A stretch of DNA of 64,000 nt from Merdicola sp963557785 (GTDB lineage: Bacteria > Bacillota > Clostridia > TANB77 > CAG-508): assembly GCA_963557785.1 (NCBI GenBank), contig CAUWBF010000006.1, positions 1 to 64,000 of the forward strand, read 5' to 3'. Shown one piece after another: positions 29,663 to 37,895 of this stretch. The notes below the pieces were generated by a model. The model was not told the DNA's origin. It did not search any database and saw only the letters and a list, made by a program, of their open reading frames with translations. Position 1 is the stretch's first letter, and each line of letters begins with the position of its first letter. The translations under genes and the position numbers were made by a program.

Positions 29663-30007
29663 ATGACCGCAGTAGGAATAGAAAGAGAAAACATTTTGTT
29701 TGAGGATTTGCCTTATGAGTTATCAACAAAAATGTTGGCAGAGGAGACATTGGAACGGTTAAACTGTAACCGCACAGGTTTTGACTTCAAAGGATACAAT
29801 GTAAAGATTCCTGGGTATATATGTTTACCTGTAAAAATCAGCAAAAATGTTGACAAGAGAAGAAATCAACACAAAGAGTTATTAGCTCTTGGATACAAAA
29901 AGCTGAGTCAGGAGTTAGCCAGTGAATACAAACTGGCCTATGATGGAAAGGAAATCTATATTATTTCAATTGAGAAATTGATGGAAATCCATAACATCGA
30001 ACATTAA
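29663..30007 (+). CDS. Small foreign-looking protein of unknown function
   Basis: 114 residues, not recognised. It has no membrane segment; the middle carries DFKGYNVKIPGYICLPVKIS and the end a helix with the pattern of a winged or nuclease-like fold, too weak to name. Codon use differs from all neighbours: CTG, GCC, CGC, CAG and one in-frame CGG (codon 32, 29756). GAAGGAGG lies before the ATG, a TATAAT-like box further upstream and its own terminator downstream. It looks like an acquired stand-alone unit. Confidence 0.7.
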   Translation: MTAVGIERENILFEDLPYELSTKMLAEETLERLNCNRTGFDFKGYNVKIPGYICLPVKISKNVDKRRNQHKELLALGYKKLSQELASEYKLAYDGKEIYIISIEKLMEIHNIEH

Positions 30008-30035
30008 GAAACTGTTAAGAAAAAATAAAAGTACC

Positions 30036-30071
30036 TAGATTGGGAGCTTGCGTAATGCAGCTCCTTTTTTA
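30036..30071 (+). terminator. Terminator of the small foreign-looking gene
   Basis: GGGAGCT and AGCTCC flank GCGTAATGC, followed by a run of six T. The hairpin is more GC-rich than others in the window. Confidence 0.8.
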
Positions 30072-30104
30072 TGTAATATTTTTGAAAAATATTATAAAAA
30101 CATA

Positions 30105-30133
30105 TTGACTTACGGAATAAAGCATTGTATAAT
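30105..30133 (+). promoter_or_regulatory. Promoter of the S10 ribosomal cluster
   Basis: TTGACT (30105-30110), 17-base spacer, TATAAT (30128-30133). Transcription would start near 30140, leaving a leader of about 235 bases before rpsJ. Confidence 0.8.
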
Positions 30134-30139
30134 AGTAGG

Positions 30140-30375
30140 GCATGTAGATTTGCGGTGAAGTAGAATGTGGCTACATTCCTTTATAATAGGGGATGGAGGG
30201 AACTTCTATGGAGTATGTCTTGGCTTAGACCGGGCGGTAAGTTTGATATATAAATAAGCACTTATCCCAAGAATATCATGCAATGCTTGGGCTTTTATAT
30301 TGGGTTTTAACAAAACACCAGGGTGCGTTTAAACTTGCCTAGGTAACATTAAATTTTTAAGGAGGGAAATATACT
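30140..30375 (+). ncRNA. Structured 5' leader of the S10 cluster
   Basis: This 235-base leader holds GAATGT/ACATTC around GGCT (30163-30178) and CCCAAG/CTTGGG (30266-30291). The second hairpin is followed by CTTTTATATT and could end transcription. A GTTTAAAC palindrome follows near 30328. No ORF fills it. In other Firmicutes the S10 leader is bound by L4; this role here is inference. Confidence 0.5.
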
Positions 30376-30705
30376 ATGGCAACAACAAATCAAATGGTAG
30401 GAAGTGAAAAAATCAGAATAAGATTAAAAGCTTATGATCATGTAGTTTTAGATCAGTCTGCTGAAAAAATAGTAGATACTGCTAAAAAAACAGGAGCAAA
30501 AGTTTCAGGTCCTATTCCACTACCAACACAAAAAGAAATCGTTACAATATTACGTTCTCCACACAAAGATAAAGATTCAAGAGAACAATTTGAAATGAGA
30601 ACACATAAAAGAGTTATCGATATTCTTTACCCAACACAAAAAACAGTTGATAATCTAATGAAATTAGAATTACCTGCTGGTGTTGAAATAGAAATCAAAT
30701 TATAA
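30376..30705 (+). CDS. rpsJ: 30S ribosomal protein S10
   Basis: 109 residues: IRIRLKAYDHVVLDQSAEKI and GPIPLPTQKEIVTILRSPH are diagnostic. S10 is a late-assembly protein of the small-subunit head and the NusE partner of NusB in antitermination. First gene of the S10-spc-alpha cluster. AAGGAGGG lies before the ATG. It is separated from rplC by an unusual 150-base structured gap. Confidence 0.98.
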   Translation: MATTNQMVGSEKIRIRLKAYDHVVLDQSAEKIVDTAKKTGAKVSGPIPLPTQKEIVTILRSPHKDKDSREQFEMRTHKRVIDILYPTQKTVDNLMKLELPAGVEIEIKL

Positions 30706-30749
30706 TAAGTAATTTAAAATCGAATTTTTAAAATCACAAAAACAAAAAA

Positions 30750-30836
30750 ATTTAACCATGCTGGTGAATATATCAGCCAATAGTTGAGTTAGCCGTTCGA
30801 ACGAACGTGAGGTACGGATAACTTATGCGGTTAAAC
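30750..30836 (+). ncRNA. Candidate structured RNA between rpsJ and rplC
   Basis: A three-way junction can be drawn. Closing stem TTTAACC (30751-30757) with GGTTAAA (30829-30835). Helix 2 GCTGGT (30760-30765) with ATCAGC (30772-30777). Helix 3 AGTTA (30787-30791) with TAACT (30819-30823), one mismatch, then CCGT (30793-30796) with ACGG (30814-30817). It ends 6 bases before the AGGAGG of rplC, so it could control its translation. Confidence 0.55.
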
Positions 30837-30855
30837 GTATAGGAGGAAACAAAAA

Positions 30856-31491
30856 ATGAATAAAGGAATAATAGGAAAAAAACTTGGAATGACTCAAATA
30901 TTTGATGAAAAAGGAAGAGTTATACCAGTAACAGTTATAGAAGCTGGACCTTGTGTAGTAGCACAAGTAAAAACAGTTGAAACAGATGGATATAATGCCG
31001 TACAATTAGGTTTCGGAGATGTTAAACCATCAAAAGTAAATAAACCAGAAGCAGGACATTTTGCAAAAGCTAATTTAACAGCTAAAAAACATTTAAGAGA
31101 ATTCAGATTAGATGATATATCTAATGTAAAAGTTGGAGATGAAGTTAAAGCAGATATCTTCGCAGAAGGAGAAACAGTTGATATCCAAGGAACAACAAAA
31201 GGAAAAGGATTCCAAGGTGTTATAAAAAGACATGGACAAAGTAGAGGACCTATGGGACATGGTTCTATGTATCATAGAAGACCAGGTTCAATGGGATCAA
31301 CATCTACACCAGGTAGAGTTTTCAAAGGTAAAAAATTACCAGGACATATGGGAGTTCAAAAAGTTACAATACAAAACTTAGATGTTGTAAAAGTTGATAT
31401 GGATAAAAACGTTATATTAGTAAAAGGTAGTGTTCCAGGAGTTAAAGGAGCAATATTAAAAATAAAATCAAGTGTAAAAATGAGTAAATAG
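30856..31491 (+). CDS. rplC: 50S ribosomal protein L3
   Basis: 211 residues: GIIGKKLGMTQIFDEKG at the start and the long loop GHGSMYHRRPGSMGS reaching to the peptidyl-transferase centre, then KGKKLPGHMG. L3 starts 50S assembly. AGGAGGAAAC lies just upstream, beside the structured element. Confidence 0.98.
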   Translation: MNKGIIGKKLGMTQIFDEKGRVIPVTVIEAGPCVVAQVKTVETDGYNAVQLGFGDVKPSKVNKPEAGHFAKANLTAKKHLREFRLDDISNVKVGDEVKADIFAEGETVDIQGTTKGKGFQGVIKRHGQSRGPMGHGSMYHRRPGSMGSTSTPGRVFKGKKLPGHMGVQKVTIQNLDVVKVDMDKNVILVKGSVPGVKGAILKIKSSVKMSK

Positions 31492-31509
31492 GAAGGGAGG
31501 AAGATATAA

Positions 31510-32133
31510 ATGCCTAAAGTAGACGTATATAATATAGAAGGTAAAAAAGTTAGCGATGTAGAATTAAACGAATCAATATTTGGTATTGAACCAAATGAAG
31601 CTATAGTACATAGCGTTTTAGTTAATTATTTAGCTAACCAAAGACAAGGTACACAAAGTACAAAAACAAGATCAGAAGTATCTGGTGGTGGTAGAAAACC
31701 ATGGAGACAAAAAGGAACAGGTAGAGCAAGACAAGGTTCTATAAGAGCACCACAATGGATTAAAGGTGGTATAGCATTAGGACCAAAACCACGTTCATAT
31801 AAATACAGAGTTAATAAAAAAGAAAGACAATTAGCTGTTAAATCTTTATTAAGCTCAAAAGTATTAGAAAACAATTTAATAGTATTAGATAAAGTTGAAT
31901 TAAAAGAAATCAAAACAAAGAATATGGTAAAAGCTTTAGATAGCTTAAAAGTAACAGGAAAAACATTAATTCTTTTACCAGAAAAAAATGAAAATGTACA
32001 AAAATCAGCTAGAAACATTGAAGGTGTTAAAACTACTTTAGTAAACACAATAAATGTTTATGATTTATTAAAATACAACAAATTAGTAATCACTTTAGAT
32101 ACAGTTAAGAAATTAGAGGAGGTGTACGCATAA
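31510..32133 (+). CDS. rplD: 50S ribosomal protein L4
   Basis: 207 residues. The extended loop GGGRKPWRQKGTGRARQGSI is the tunnel-lining L4 signature. L4 represses the S10 operon in several bacteria. The stop codon overlaps the rplW start (TAATG), so the two are translationally coupled. Confidence 0.98.
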   Translation: MPKVDVYNIEGKKVSDVELNESIFGIEPNEAIVHSVLVNYLANQRQGTQSTKTRSEVSGGGRKPWRQKGTGRARQGSIRAPQWIKGGIALGPKPRSYKYRVNKKERQLAVKSLLSSKVLENNLIVLDKVELKEIKTKNMVKALDSLKVTGKTLILLPEKNENVQKSARNIEGVKTTLVNTINVYDLLKYNKLVITLDTVKKLEEVYA

Positions 32134-32480
32134 TGAAAGCAGAAGATGTAATAATTGCACCAGTTATAACTGAAAAAAGTAATGACGGATTACAAGAAGG
32201 AAAGTATACCTTTGAGGTAAATAAAAAGGCTACAAAAGTTGATATAGCACAAGCTGTAGAAAAATTATTTGAAGTAAAAGTTCTAAAAGTAAACACAATC
32301 ACTGTTAGAGGAAAAAATAAAAGAGTAGGAAGATATGTAGGAAAAACTTCAGATTGGAAAAAAGCTATAGTAACTATAGATACAAACCCATCAGAGAAAA
32401 CATATCTTGCTAAAGGCGGAAAAGCAACTAAAATATCTAAGAAATATAAAGATTCTATAGATGAATTTATGGGTGCATAA
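32133..32480 (+). CDS. rplW: 50S ribosomal protein L23
   Basis: 115 residues: PVITEKSNDGLQEGKYTFEV and KVNTITVRGKNKRVGRYVG. L23 sits at the tunnel exit and docks trigger factor and SRP. It overlaps rplD by one base. The following 100-base gap contains a small TGTAGA/TCTACA hairpin (32531-32553). Confidence 0.97.
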   Translation: MKAEDVIIAPVITEKSNDGLQEGKYTFEVNKKATKVDIAQAVEKLFEVKVLKVNTITVRGKNKRVGRYVGKTSDWKKAIVTIDTNPSEKTYLAKGGKATKISKKYKDSIDEFMGA

Positions 32481-32580
32481 TCAAGAGATAAATATCTGGA
32501 AAATACCAGGACAATAAAGAATATCTGTATGTAGAGCAGGAAAAAATCTACAAATATAAAATTAAAGGAGAAATATAAAA

Positions 32581-33408
32581 ATGGGAATGAAACATTTTAA
32601 AGCATATACACCTTCAAGAAGAAATATGACTGTTTCTACATTTGAAGAAATAACAAAGAAAACTCCTGAAAAATCTTTATTAGCTAAAAAGAAAGAAAAA
32701 GCAGGAAGAAACTCATATGGTAGAATAACAGTTAGACATCAAGGTGGAGGAAATAGACAAAAATATAGAATAATAGATTTTAAACGTCAAAAAGATGATA
32801 TGGTAGCTACTGTTATAGGAATCGAATACGATCCAAACAGAAGTGCAAATATTGCTTTAATTCAATATGAAGATGGAGAAAAAGCATATATTATAGCACC
32901 AGCAGGATTAACAGACGGAGATAAAGTAGTATCAGGACAAAAAGCAGATATCAAACCAGGAAACTGTATGCCAATAGAAGCTATACCAGTAGGTACTATG
33001 ATCCATAACATAGAATTAAATCCTGGACAAGGTGGAAAATTAGTTAGAGGTGCTGGACAATCTGCACAACTTATGGCTAAAGAAGGAAAATATTCACATG
33101 TAAGACTTCCTTCAGGAGAAATGAGATTAGTATTAACAAGATGTAGAGCTACAATAGGAACAATCGGAAACACTGATCATGAAAATGTTAAAATAGGTAA
33201 AGCCGGAAGAAAAAGACATATGGGTATCAGACCTACAGTTAGAGGATCTGTTATGAACCCAGTAGATCACCCACACGGTGGTGGTGAAGGTAGAGCTCCA
33301 GTAGGACACGCAGGACCAATGACACCTTGGGGTAAACCAGCTCTAGGATATAAGACAAGAAACAAAAAGAAACAATCAAATAAATTTATAGTTAAGAGAA
33401 GAAAATAG
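32581..33408 (+). CDS. rplB: 50S ribosomal protein L2
   Basis: 275 residues, standard length. ITVRHQGGGNRQKYR, HNIELNPGQGGKLVRGAG and NPVDHPHGGGEGRAP with the conserved His near the peptidyl-transferase centre. TAAAGGAG lies before the ATG. Confidence 0.99.
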   Translation: MGMKHFKAYTPSRRNMTVSTFEEITKKTPEKSLLAKKKEKAGRNSYGRITVRHQGGGNRQKYRIIDFKRQKDDMVATVIGIEYDPNRSANIALIQYEDGEKAYIIAPAGLTDGDKVVSGQKADIKPGNCMPIEAIPVGTMIHNIELNPGQGGKLVRGAGQSAQLMAKEGKYSHVRLPSGEMRLVLTRCRATIGTIGNTDHENVKIGKAGRKRHMGIRPTVRGSVMNPVDHPHGGGEGRAPVGHAGPMTPWGKPALGYKTRNKKKQSNKFIVKRRK

Positions 33409-33429
33409 AATAGAAAGGAGATAAATTTA

Positions 33430-33708
33430 ATGTCAAGATCAAGTAAGAAAAAACCTTTCGTAGCTGAAAAATTATTAAAAAGAATTGAAGCTATGAACGA
33501 ATCAGGGGAAAAAGAAGTTTTAAAGACATGGTCAAGATCTTCTACTATTTATCCACAAATGGTTGGACACACAATAGCTGTTCATGATGGTAGAAAACAC
33601 ATACCAGTTTATATAACAGAAGAAATGATAGGACATAAATTAGGTGAATTTGCTCCTACAAGAACATTCAAAGGTCATGCAGGTGAAAAAACATCTAAAG
33701 TTAAATAA
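33430..33708 (+). CDS. rpsS: 30S ribosomal protein S19
   Basis: 92 residues: WSRSSTIYPQMVGHTIAVHD and HKLGEFAPTRTFKGHAG are the family signature. S19 is in the head of the small subunit, contacting the A site and S13. AAAGGAG lies 11 bases before the ATG. Confidence 0.98.
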   Translation: MSRSSKKKPFVAEKLLKRIEAMNESGEKEVLKTWSRSSTIYPQMVGHTIAVHDGRKHIPVYITEEMIGHKLGEFAPTRTFKGHAGEKTSKVK

Positions 33709-33802
33709 TTTAAATTTATAATGAGAATATAAAACAAAACTAATTCATAAGTGGAAGTATCCATAATATGAAAAGGAGGGAAATAAATTGGAAGGAACAA
33801 TA

Positions 33803-34141
33803 ATGGAAGCAAAGGCAGAATTAAAGTTTGCAAGAATTTCAGCTAGAAAAGTTAAAATAGTAGCAGACTTAGTAAGAGGAAAAAATGTTGATGAAGCTTT
33901 AGCTATTATGAAATTCACACCAAAAGCATCATCAGAAATCCTTGAAAAATTATTAAAATCAGCAATTGCTAATGCAGAAAATAATAATGGAATGAGCCAT
34001 GATAAATTATATATATCTGAAATTTATGCTAACCAAGGTCCAACTTTAAAAAGAATAAGACCAGCAGCAAAAGGTTCAGCTGTTAGAATCAGAAAAAGAA
34101 CAAGTCATATAACAATAAAATTAAGAGAGAGTGACAAATAG
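33803..34141 (+). CDS. rplV: 50S ribosomal protein L22
   Basis: 112 residues beginning MEAKAELKFARISARKVKIV, the usual L22 start. The beta-hairpin GPTLKRIRPAAKGSAVRI lines the exit tunnel. A TTG at 33788 with GGAGG before it could add five residues; the ATG at 33803 fits homologues and has GAAGGA nearby. Confidence 0.96.
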   Translation: MEAKAELKFARISARKVKIVADLVRGKNVDEALAIMKFTPKASSEILEKLLKSAIANAENNNGMSHDKLYISEIYANQGPTLKRIRPAAKGSAVRIRKRTSHITIKLRESDK

Positions 34142-34161
34142 AGAAAGGAGGAAAATTTAGC

Positions 34162-34821
34162 ATGGGACAAAAAGTAAATCCACATGGAGTAAGAGTAGGT
34201 GTAATCAAAGACTGGGATTCAAAATGGTATGCAAATTCTCAAAATTTCAGTGATTATTTAGTAGAAGATTACAATATTCGTAAATTACTTAAAAAGAAAT
34301 TATACGCAAGCGGAATTTCTAAAATAGAAATAGAAAGAACAGCTAAATTTGTAAAAATAAATGTTTATACAGCTAAGCCAGGATTAGTTATCGGTAAAGG
34401 TGGAAACTTAGCTGAAACTTTAAAAGAAGACATTCAAAAAATGATAGGTAAAGATGTAAATTTAAATATAGTTGAGGTTAAAAATGTTGATGTTGATGCA
34501 CAATTAGTTGCTGAAAACATAGCAGGACAACTAGAAAGAAGAATTTCATTCAGAAGAGCCATGAAACAATGTATGCAAAAAACTATGAAAGCAGGTGCTT
34601 TAGGAATTAAAACTGCAGTATCTGGAAGATTAGGTGGAGCTGATATGGCTAGAACTGAATTTTATAAAGAAGGTACTATACCACTTCAAACTTTAAGAGC
34701 GGATATAGATTATGGATTTGCAGAAGCAGATACAACATACGGAAAAATAGGTGTAAAAGTTTGGATATATAAAGGAGAAGTTCTTCCAACTAAGAAAAAT
34801 GTGGAAGGAGGAGACAGATAA
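34162..34821 (+). CDS. rpsC: 30S ribosomal protein S3
   Basis: 219 residues. It starts MGQKVNPHGVRVGVI; the KH domain has PGLVIGKGGN; the C-terminal part has SGRLGGADMARTE. S3 forms part of the mRNA entry and helicase site. It abuts rplP (AGATAATG overlap of one base). Confidence 0.98.
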   Translation: MGQKVNPHGVRVGVIKDWDSKWYANSQNFSDYLVEDYNIRKLLKKKLYASGISKIEIERTAKFVKINVYTAKPGLVIGKGGNLAETLKEDIQKMIGKDVNLNIVEVKNVDVDAQLVAENIAGQLERRISFRRAMKQCMQKTMKAGALGIKTAVSGRLGGADMARTEFYKEGTIPLQTLRADIDYGFAEADTTYGKIGVKVWIYKGEVLPTKKNVEGGDR

Positions 34822-35264
34822 TGCCATTAATGCCAAAAAGAACAAAATATAGAAAAATGCAAAAAGGTAGAAACAGAGGTGTAGCTACAAGAGGAAACAA
34901 AGTTACAGATGGAGAATATGGAATTCAAGCTCTAGAAGCTGGATGGATTACAGGTAATCAAATAGAAGCTGCCCGTATTGCAATGACACGTTATATAAAA
35001 AGAGGTGGAAAGGTTTGGATAAAAGTATTTCCAGACAAACCAATATCAACTAAACCATTAGGAACTCGTATGGGTAAAGGTAAAGGAGCCGTTGAATATT
35101 GGGTTGCAGTTGTTAAACCAGGTAGAGTAATGTTTGAAATAGCAGGTGTTCCAGAAGAAACTGCTAGAGAAGCTTTAAGATTAGCAATGAACAAATTATC
35201 TGTAAAAACAAAATTTGTAGCCAGAGAAACTGAGAATAAGGTGGGTGATAGCAATGAAGATTAA
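34821..35264 (+). CDS. rplP: 50S ribosomal protein L16
   Basis: 147 residues: MPKRTKYRKMQKGRNRG and TRMGKGKGAVEYWVAVVKPG are diagnostic. L16 binds near the A site. Its 3' end overlaps the rpmC start by 11 bases, which is typical for this gene pair. Confidence 0.97.
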   Translation: MPLMPKRTKYRKMQKGRNRGVATRGNKVTDGEYGIQALEAGWITGNQIEAARIAMTRYIKRGGKVWIKVFPDKPISTKPLGTRMGKGKGAVEYWVAVVKPGRVMFEIAGVPEETAREALRLAMNKLSVKTKFVARETENKVGDSNED

Positions 35265-35457
35265 TAAAATAAGAGAAATGTCTTCACCAGAACTAGAAAA
35301 AGAATTATCTGAATTAAAAACAGAGTTATTTAAATTAAGATTTAGTTTAGCTACAAACGGATTAGATAATCCAATGAAAATTAAAGAAGTTAAGAAAGAT
35401 ATAGCTAAAATAAATACTGTACTAACAGAAAGAAAATTAGCTGAAAGCAATAGCTAG
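35254..35457 (+). CDS. rpmC: 50S ribosomal protein L29
   Basis: 67 residues from the ATG at 35254, preceded by AAGGTGGGTG inside rplP. Two-helix protein with FKLRFSLATNGLDNPMKIKE. L29 sits beside L23 at the tunnel exit. An upstream in-frame GTG lies within the ribosome-binding site and is not used. Confidence 0.95.
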   Translation: MKINKIREMSSPELEKELSELKTELFKLRFSLATNGLDNPMKIKEVKKDIAKINTVLTERKLAESNS

Positions 35458-35478
35458 AAGCGAGAAAGGAGAAATCTA

Positions 35479-35742
35479 ATGGAAGAAAGAAATCTTCGTA
35501 AAGTTTTAACAGGAACAGTTAAATCTAATAAAATGGATAAAACTATAGTAGTTGCAGTTGAAACAAGTGAAAAACATAAAACATATGGAAAATTCATGAA
35601 GAAAACTTATACATTAAAAGCTCATGATGAAAACAACGAATGCCAAATCGGAGATAAAGTAAAAGTTATGGAAACAAGACCTTTATCAAAAGATAAGAGA
35701 TGGAGATTAGTTGAAATAGTTGAAAAGGCAATTATAAAATAG
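35479..35742 (+). CDS. rpsQ: 30S ribosomal protein S17
   Basis: 87 residues: LTGTVKSNKMDKTIVVAVE and ETRPLSKDKRWRLVEIVEKA, the S17 OB-fold signature. An early-binding protein of the 30S body. GAAAGGAG before the ATG. Confidence 0.97.
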   Translation: MEERNLRKVLTGTVKSNKMDKTIVVAVETSEKHKTYGKFMKKTYTLKAHDENNECQIGDKVKVMETRPLSKDKRWRLVEIVEKAIIK

Positions 35743-35784
35743 AGGTTTATATATAAAAATATAAAGAAGGAGGTACTAGCTAAG

Positions 35785-36153
35785 ATGGTACAACAACAAA
35801 CAATACTAAAAGTAGCTGATAATACTGGTGCAAAAGAAATTATGTGTATCAGATGTTTAGGTGGATCATACAGAAAATATGCTAGAATAGGTGATATAAT
35901 AATAGCTTCTGTTAAATCAGCAACACCAGGTGGCGTTGTTAAAAAAGGTGATGTTGTTAAAGCTGTAGTTGTAAGAACAAAGAAACCTACAAGAAGAGCA
36001 GATGGTTCTTATGTAAGATTTGATGAAAATGCAGCTGTAATAATAAAAGATGACGGAAATCCAAAAGGAACACGTATATTTGGACCTGTTGCAAGAGAAT
36101 TAAGAGATAAAGATTATATGAAAATCTTATCTTTAGCACCAGAAGTTCTTTAG
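35785..36153 (+). CDS. rplN: 50S ribosomal protein L14
   Basis: 122 residues: VQQQTILKVADNTGAKEIMC and the end IFGPVARELRDKDYMKILSL. L14 contacts 16S rRNA at a subunit bridge. It is followed by a 126-base structured gap. Confidence 0.98.
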   Translation: MVQQQTILKVADNTGAKEIMCIRCLGGSYRKYARIGDIIIASVKSATPGGVVKKGDVVKAVVVRTKKPTRRADGSYVRFDENAAVIIKDDGNPKGTRIFGPVARELRDKDYMKILSLAPEVL

Positions 36154-36159
36154 TATGTT

Positions 36160-36228
36160 AGCGAGAACTATGGATAGATAGTTCGAGCTTTACAGACTAA
36201 AGATACAAAATCATTCATGGTTTTGTAT
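36160..36228 (+). ncRNA. Candidate structured RNA before rplX
   Basis: Hairpin 1: GAACTAT (36165-36171) with ATAGTTC (36178-36184), extended by AGC/GCT across a GA/GA internal loop. Hairpin 2: ATACAAAA (36203-36210) with TTTTGTAT (36221-36228). The gap between rplN and rplX is normally a few bases. A control site for the spc genes is possible; S8 binds in this operon in E. coli, but I see no clear S8 consensus. Confidence 0.4.
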
Positions 36229-36279
36229 ACCATATATAAAGAGAAGTAAAAAGTTGTAAGAAAAGGAGGCAAAAACCTT

Positions 36280-36588
36280 ATGAAAATAAAAAAAGGTGAT
36301 ACAGTAAAAGTTTTATCAGGAAATGATAAAGGTAAAACTGGTGAAGTATTAGAAATTATTCCTAAGACACAAAAAATAGTTGTTAAAGGTATAAATATAA
36401 GAAAAAAACATGTAAAACCAAGAAAACAAGGTGAAGAAGGCGGAATTATACCAACAGAATGTGCTATACATAGTAGCAAAGTTAATGTTGTATGCCCAAA
36501 ATGTGGAAGTGCCGCAAGAATAGGATATAGATTAGAGAAAGATCAAAAAGTTCGTTTTTGTAAAAAATGCGATGCAACTATAAAATAA
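36280..36588 (+). CDS. rplX: 50S ribosomal protein L24
   Basis: 102 residues. The KOW motif KGDTVKVLSGNDKGKTGEVL at the start, then KHVKPRKQGEEGGII, and a zinc-type CPKCGSAA/CKKC pair at the end. L24 starts 50S assembly. AAAGGAGG lies 12 bases before the ATG. Confidence 0.97.
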   Translation: MKIKKGDTVKVLSGNDKGKTGEVLEIIPKTQKIVVKGINIRKKHVKPRKQGEEGGIIPTECAIHSSKVNVVCPKCGSAARIGYRLEKDQKVRFCKKCDATIK

Positions 36589-36617
36589 TAGTCTAGAAAG
36601 GAGGAAATTAAAAACTT

Positions 36618-37157
36618 ATGGAAAAATTAAGAGAACAATATGAGAAAGAAGTAGTTCCAGCATTAATGAAAAAATTCAACTATAAATCAGTTATGGAAGT
36701 TCCAAAGCTAGATAAAATAGTATTAAACATTGGTTTAGGAGATATAAGAGATAATCCAAAATCTTTAGAAAATGCTGTGAATGATTTACAAATAATTACA
36801 GGTCAAAAGCCAATTATAACAAAAGCAAGAAAATCAATCGCTGCTTTCAAATTAAGAGAGGGAGTTAATGTTGGATGTAAAGTAACATTAAGAAGAGGAA
36901 GAATGTATGATTTTGCATACAAATTATTTAATGTTGCAATGCCAAGAATAAGAGATTTCAAAGGAATTTCAGCTAACTCATTTGATGGTAGAGGAAATTA
37001 TTCAATGGGTATTAAGGAACAATTAATATTCCCAGAAATCGAATATGATAAAGTAGATAAATTAAGAGGTATGGATATAATCTTTGTAACAACAGCTAAG
37101 ACAGATGAAGAAGCTAAAGAATTACTACAACTTCTAGGTATGCCTTTTAAAAATTAA
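36618..37157 (+). CDS. rplE: 50S ribosomal protein L5
   Basis: 179 residues: VPKLDKIVLNIGLGDI, GQKPIITKARKSIAAFKLRE and FPEIEYDKVDKLRGMDI. L5 holds the 5S rRNA in the central protuberance. AAAGGAGG upstream. Confidence 0.98.
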   Translation: MEKLREQYEKEVVPALMKKFNYKSVMEVPKLDKIVLNIGLGDIRDNPKSLENAVNDLQIITGQKPIITKARKSIAAFKLREGVNVGCKVTLRRGRMYDFAYKLFNVAMPRIRDFKGISANSFDGRGNYSMGIKEQLIFPEIEYDKVDKLRGMDIIFVTTAKTDEEAKELLQLLGMPFKN

Positions 37158-37192
37158 TTTATAGAAATTAGTCAAAATGAAAGGAGAATACT

Positions 37193-37378
37193 ATGGCTAA
37201 AAAATCATTAAAGGTAAAACAACAAAGACCACAAAAATATGCCACTAGAGAATATAATAGATGTAAAATTTGTGGAAGACCACATGCTTATATAAGAAAA
37301 TTTGGAATCTGCCGTGTATGCTTTAGAACATTAGCACACAAAGGTGAAATTCCAGGTGTAAAAAAAGCAAGTTGGTAA
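37193..37378 (+). CDS. rpsZ: 30S ribosomal protein S14, zinc type
   Basis: 61 residues: short, zinc-binding S14 with CKICGRPH and CRVCFR pairs, and the final AHKGEIPGVKKASW. Together with the CxxC forms of L33, L24, L36 and S4 it shows that this ribosome uses zinc-type proteins. Confidence 0.97.
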   Translation: MAKKSLKVKQQRPQKYATREYNRCKICGRPHAYIRKFGICRVCFRTLAHKGEIPGVKKASW

Positions 37379-37450
37379 AATCGGAAGCTACTTTAAAATA
37401 GCGGAAGAAAATTAATCAATATAAACTAAATAAAAAGGAGGGAAATTTAA

Positions 37451-37849
37451 GTGAATACTACAGACCCAATAGCAGATATGTTAACAAGAATAAGAAATGC
37501 AAGTAGTGCAAAACACAAAACAGTTGATGTACCTAGCTCAAATATGAAAAAATCAATCGCTGATATATTACTAAGAGAAGGTTATATAAAATCAGTAGAA
37601 GAAATAAAAAACGATAATCAAGGAATTATAAGAATTACTTTAAAATATGACGAAAAAGGAGCAAAAGTAATCGCAGGTATAAAAAGAATTAGTAAACCTG
37701 GATTAAGAGTATATGCTTCAAGAGAAGATTTACCACAAGTATTAAATGGATTAGGTATAGCTTTAATTTCAACATCAAAAGGAATCAAGACAGATAAAGA
37801 AGCAAGACAAGAAAATCTTGGAGGAGAAGTTTTAGCATACGTATGGTAA
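37451..37849 (+). CDS. rpsH: 30S ribosomal protein S8
   Basis: 132 residues from a GTG start after AAGGAGGG. DPIADMLTRIRNA at the start and ISTSKGIKTDKEAR near the end. S8 binds helix 21 of 16S rRNA and represses the spc operon in E. coli. Confidence 0.98.
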   Translation: MNTTDPIADMLTRIRNASSAKHKTVDVPSSNMKKSIADILLREGYIKSVEEIKNDNQGIIRITLKYDEKGAKVIAGIKRISKPGLRVYASREDLPQVLNGLGIALISTSKGIKTDKEARQENLGGEVLAYVW

Positions 37850-37895
37850 TAAATAAAGAATAATCTTTAACTTAAGTAAAGGAGGGAAAACTTAA

